From Prorocentrum cordatum (Eukaryota > Sar > Dinophyceae > Prorocentrales > Prorocentraceae), in the NCBI GenBank assembly GCA_963575745.1, contig CAUYUJ010017789.1, forward strand, positions 1 through 64,000: a DNA stretch of 64,000 nt, read 5' to 3'. Position numbers and translations under genes: made by a program. The notes below the pieces were generated by a model. It had not been told where the DNA came from and ran no database searches. It saw nothing but the letters and a program-made list of their open reading frames with translations. Of the stretch, positions 61,680 to 64,000 are shown piece after piece. Position 1 is the stretch's first letter. Every line of letters starts with the position of its first letter.

Positions 61680-62135
61680 AGGCCGAGGTCCCTACAAGAC
61701 GTCCCACGACTTGCACGTAGTGGCCGAGGTCCCTACCAAGCGTCCAACGACATGCACTAGTGGCCGAGGTCCCTACCAAGCGTCCCGCGACGAGCACATA
61801 GAGGCTGAGGTCACTACAAGGCGCCCCACGACCAGCACTAGAGGCCGAGGTCCCTACAAAACGTCCCACGACTTGCACGTAGTGGCCGAGGTCCCTACCA
61901 AGCGTCCAACGACATGCACTAGTGGCCGAGGTCCCATACCAAGCGTCCCACGACGAGCACGTGGAGGCCGAGGTCACTACAAAGCGTCCCACGACCAGCA
62001 CTAGTTGCCGAGGTCCCTACAAGACGTCCCACGACTTGCACGTAGTGGCCGAGGTCCCTACCAAGCGTCCAACGACATGCACTAGTGGCCGAGGTCCCTA
62101 CCAAGCGTCCCACGACGTGCACGTAGAGGCCAAGG
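61630..62135. repeat. Higher-order repeat: four ~41-bp subunits per ~163-bp unit, three units
   Basis: The subunit is (G/A)GGCCGAGGTC(C/A)CTACAA + GCGTCCCACGAC + a variable CAGCACTA/TTGCACGTA/ATGCACTA/GAGCACATA. The CAGCACTA variant recurs at 61671, 61833 and 61996, so the four variants cycle every 162-163 bp. Confidence 0.85.
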
Positions 62136-62489
62136 TCATTACAAAAACAAATACAAAACCAAGCAACAGCAAAGCAACAGCAAAAGGCTTGGTTTAGCTT
62201 AGCTTAGTTTAGTTAAGCTTAGCTTAGCTTAACTAAGATACAGCAGCAGCACCAGCAAAGCAAAGCACTAGCAACGCAAAGCAAAGCACAGCGAAAGCAA
62301 GTCAAATGAAAGGCAAAGCAAAAGCAATGTGCAACAGTACGATCAGAGAGCCCACCCGGTGAGCGAACGCACAAACATGCGAGTGCGTGTGTGCGAAGGC
62401 AAAGCAAAAGCAAAACCAAGCAAAAACAAACACAAACAAAAGCAATACGACGATGAGAAGGAGGAGGACGGCGTTTACCGTTACTACTG
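62136..62489. repeat. AGCTTAGCTT and GCAAAGCAAA simple sequence
   Basis: 62190-62240 has TTAGCTTAGC as in the AGCAT elements. 62240-62450 is AGCAAAGCAAAA-rich, matching 59576-59690. No gene. Confidence 0.7.
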
Positions 62490-62554
62490 ATGTTGCTTTC
62501 CTAGGGGCTCCAACTCCTAGGTCCTAGGTAGGGTCGCGCTGGGGTAACTTGATA

Positions 62555-62595
62555 TATTTCTTCGTCCAAAATCCCCCTGTAGGGGGACATGCTCG
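62555..62595 (+). mobile_element. Short inverted-repeat element, family 1, right end only
   Basis: TTCTTCGTCCAAAATCCCCC then TGTAGGGGGACATGCTCGACTT matches the right 40 bp of copies a-h. The left part is missing. An open frame (LDLTRDFSRAVVAQAQMRAA) starts at the element's own end. Confidence 0.7.
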
Positions 62596-62750
62596 ACTTG
62601 ACGCGAGACTTCTCGAGGGCGGTGGTCGCCCAGGCCCAGATGCGCGCCGCCCGGCTGTCCGCGCGGTCGCGCGAGATCCGCCGGCCCGAGGTGGCCCCTG
62701 GCGTCGACGGCGAGCTGGCGCAGTTGGAGCGCGAGCTCACCAGGGAGGTT
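62589..62750 (+). CDS. Candidate exon at a family-1 element end
   Basis: Encodes LDLTRDFSRAVVAQAQMRAA, RLSARSREIRRPEVAPG and DGELAQLERELTRE with almost only G/C at third positions, then meets CACCAGGGAGG. If TGTAG at 62582 acts as acceptor, the element end would supply the 3' splice site. Helical, charged sequence; no family recognised. Confidence 0.35.
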
Positions 62751-62764
62751 TTTGTTGGGGGGGA

Positions 62765-63043
62765 GGGGGAGGGGGGATCGAGCTCCTCCCCCTCCCCCTC
62801 CTCCTCCTCCTCCTCCTTCTCCTCCTCCTCCTCCTTTTCCTCCTCCTCCTTCCCCCTCGACCCGCTCCTCCTCCTCCGTCCTCCTCTTCCTCCTCCTCCT
62901 CCTCCTCCTCCTCCTCCTCCTCCTCCTCCCTCCCTCCTCCTCCTCCTCCTCCTCCTCCTCCTCCTCCCCCTCCGTCCCTCCTCCTCCTCCTCCTCCTCCT
63001 CCTCCTCCTCCTCCTCCTCCTCCTCCTCCTCCTCCTCCTCCTA
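62765..63043. repeat. (CTC)n pyrimidine tract ending in TAG
   Basis: About 280 bp of CTC/TCC. It ends CTCCTCCTAG at 63043. It reads as poly-Ser, poly-Leu or poly-Pro in the three frames. Confidence 0.9.
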
Positions 63044-63064
63044 GTGGCGAAGGGTCCTGGCGTG

Positions 63065-63238
63065 CTTATAGGCCTACCAAACCTTGTTCTAAGAACCCCG
63101 CGTGGTTTCCACGGGATGTTCTCGGAACGCTACTGGCTGGGACTGTCTTGTTTTTCCCCATCGGGCTAGGGTTCTAAGAACATTGCTCTGGTTCTCACAA
63201 CATCTGGGGGTTCTAAGAACATGTCGTCGTAGGCCTAT
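63065..63238. mobile_element. Short inverted-repeat element, family 3
   Basis: About 174 bp. Left end TATAGGCCTACCAAACCTTG then TTCTAAGAACC; right end GGTTCTAAGAACATGTCG then TCGTAGGCCTATA, its inverse with a few mismatches. TGTTCT-type phrases recur inside. A shorter relative lies at 23513-23600. Confidence 0.65.
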
Positions 63239-63544
63239 AGGGATGCCGGGACGGTCGGTCCCTGCTCAAGAGGGGGAGGACAAGCTGGGTGCGGTAGCAT
63301 CACATCTGACGTCCCACCCCGCCCTCCCATCGCTTGCCATGGCGTAGATATCCTCTCCATTCGCACGGTCGGAAATGGAGCGGCGCTGCAGCGGGAGCAC
63401 GATTCGGCAGGGCTGGAGCGCGGGAACGAGGACAGAAAACGGGAGTGAGGCCACCGCTGCAGCGGGGCCCGGGTGGGGGAGGGGGGAGGAGGAGTCCGTC
63501 GAGGAACAAGTCGTGGCACGGCCATGCAGCTGTCCGATGCGTCC

Positions 63545-63650
63545 GCGCGGATGTCTTGTGTCGGCGCTGGACTCCGCTCCCTGGCGCCCCCCCTCGCCGC
63601 CAGGGGGGCTCCGGCGCCGGTCCGAGAGCTCCGCGCGGACCCCCGACAGT
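63545..63650. mobile_element. Foldback element relative (core of 31857-32046)
   Basis: TGTCGGCGCTGGACTCCGCT, CCCTGGCG, CGCCAGGGGGGCTCCGGCGC and GGTCCGAGAGCTCCGCGCGG align with the central half of the hairpin element at 31857-32046. The outer AT-rich ends are missing. Confidence 0.6.
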
Positions 63651-63681
63651 TGTTGTGTGCAGGTCATTGCCTGGTCGAGCA

Positions 63682-63841
63682 TCGAGTCGGGCCTGTCCCT
63701 CTGCAGGGGGAACCTCCAAAAATAGTCAAAACATAGTCTCGGGAAGATGTTTTGAGCATTTGTGCACATGTTTGGGGTATTGTTTGACTATTTTGGATTT
63801 CTCGTCCGAAGTCGGCCTGTAGGGGGACAGGCCCGACCTAA
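63682..63841 (+). mobile_element. Short inverted-repeat element, family 1 (copy h)
   Basis: 160 bp, ends TCGAGTCGGGCCTGTCCCTC and GGGGGACAGGCCCGACCTAA. Flanks GTCGAGCA and TTCGGAGG show little match. The interior keeps AATAGTCAAAACATAGTCTC and TTTGACTATTTTGG, an inner inverted pair. Confidence 0.8.
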
Positions 63842-64000
63842 TTCGGAGGTGGATAGACCTCCTACCCTGACACGTCGATTATGGAATTGGCCGTTTTCGA
63901 TTCGCGAGTGGGCGTCGCGGCCGTCATGTTTGCGGGTCCAGGTCCGTTGGTTTCGGTCCCAGGCCGTTTTCACCAAGGGGAGGTTTTTTACAGGGAGGTT
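63842..64000. other. Right edge of window, no feature
   Basis: Unique-looking sequence with no ORF of note before the window ends. Confidence 0.5.

Larger units (their letters stand above)
59071..62533. mobile_element. AGCAT-rich inverted-repeat element, copy 2, split by inserts
   Basis: Begins CCCTACCTAG and ends CTAGGTAGGG like copy 1. The left part (59071-59220) and right part (62490-62533) match copy 1 closely. The AGCAT satellite occupies 59290-59575 and passes into AGCAA-type sequence. The SL-headed gene copy and a 163-bp higher-order repeat fill the rest, so about 2.9 kb has been added. Confidence 0.65.

Noticed and set aside
5500-62135. CRISPR-like arrays
   Set aside because: Regular repeats are tandem satellites without unique spacers, in a nuclear eukaryotic genome.

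Overview
The window is nuclear DNA from a dinoflagellate. Two intact copies of the 22-nt dinoflagellate spliced leader (SL; starts TCCGTAGCC, ends GGCTCAAG) lie at 26421-26442 and 44191-44212. A mutated copy lies at 59744-59765 and a partial one near 55190. Other signs agree: very GC-rich codon use, AG-ended exons followed by GC as well as GT donors, many tandem repeats, and retrotransposon reading frames of several lineages. A large-genome, repeat-rich species such as a Prorocentrum-type dinoflagellate would fit, but that is inference; no rRNA or organelle marker is present.

Layout. 1-4.6 kb: two minus-strand protein genes (one running off the left edge, one with two frame changes) carrying a short DNA repeat that encodes G-A-(A/S)-Q-P-A. 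4.7-7.0 kb: a 73-bp minisatellite and a 27-bp satellite. 7-13.4 kb: sparse, with possible exons, microsatellites and one inverted-repeat element. 13.6-16.9 kb: a decayed LINE on the minus strand. 17-24.6 kb: candidate exons of a plus-strand host gene, with introns packed with short inverted-repeat elements. 24.7-33.5 kb: GGA tract, 64-bp satellite and an SL-capped LINE (LINE-A, 26421-31689) with a perfect 17-bp target duplication. 33-36.3 kb: further minisatellites and purine tracts. 36.5-37.3 kb: an SH3-like exon. 37.65-41.3 kb: a minus-strand reverse transcriptase gene without endonuclease, broken by two frameshifts. 41.5-44.2 kb: repeats. 44191-50767: a second SL-capped, apparently intact LINE (LINE-B) with a 16-bp target duplication. 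50.8-54 kb: an AGCAT-rich inverted-repeat element and a foldback-like element. 55.2-56.7 kb: a secreted apple/vWD-like gene with an SL relic, frameshifted. 57-59 kb: CTGG-rich repeats. 59.07-62.53 kb: a second AGCAT element split by an SL-headed gene copy. 62.5-64 kb: more short inverted-repeat elements.

How it fits together. The main theme is RNA trans-splicing feeding reverse transcription: two LINEs begin exactly with the SL, and two gene copies carry SL remnants just upstream of their start codons, as expected if mature trans-spliced mRNAs were copied back into DNA. LINE-A and LINE-B share one arrangement: ORF1, and an ORF2 frame that is +1 to ORF1 and stays open through the whole of ORF1. 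A second theme is a family of eight 149-169 bp elements whose ends read TTARGTCGGGC and whose flanks suggest 8-bp target duplications; several sit in inferred introns. Frame statements come from reading the sequence directly; domain names rest on motif recognition without database searches.
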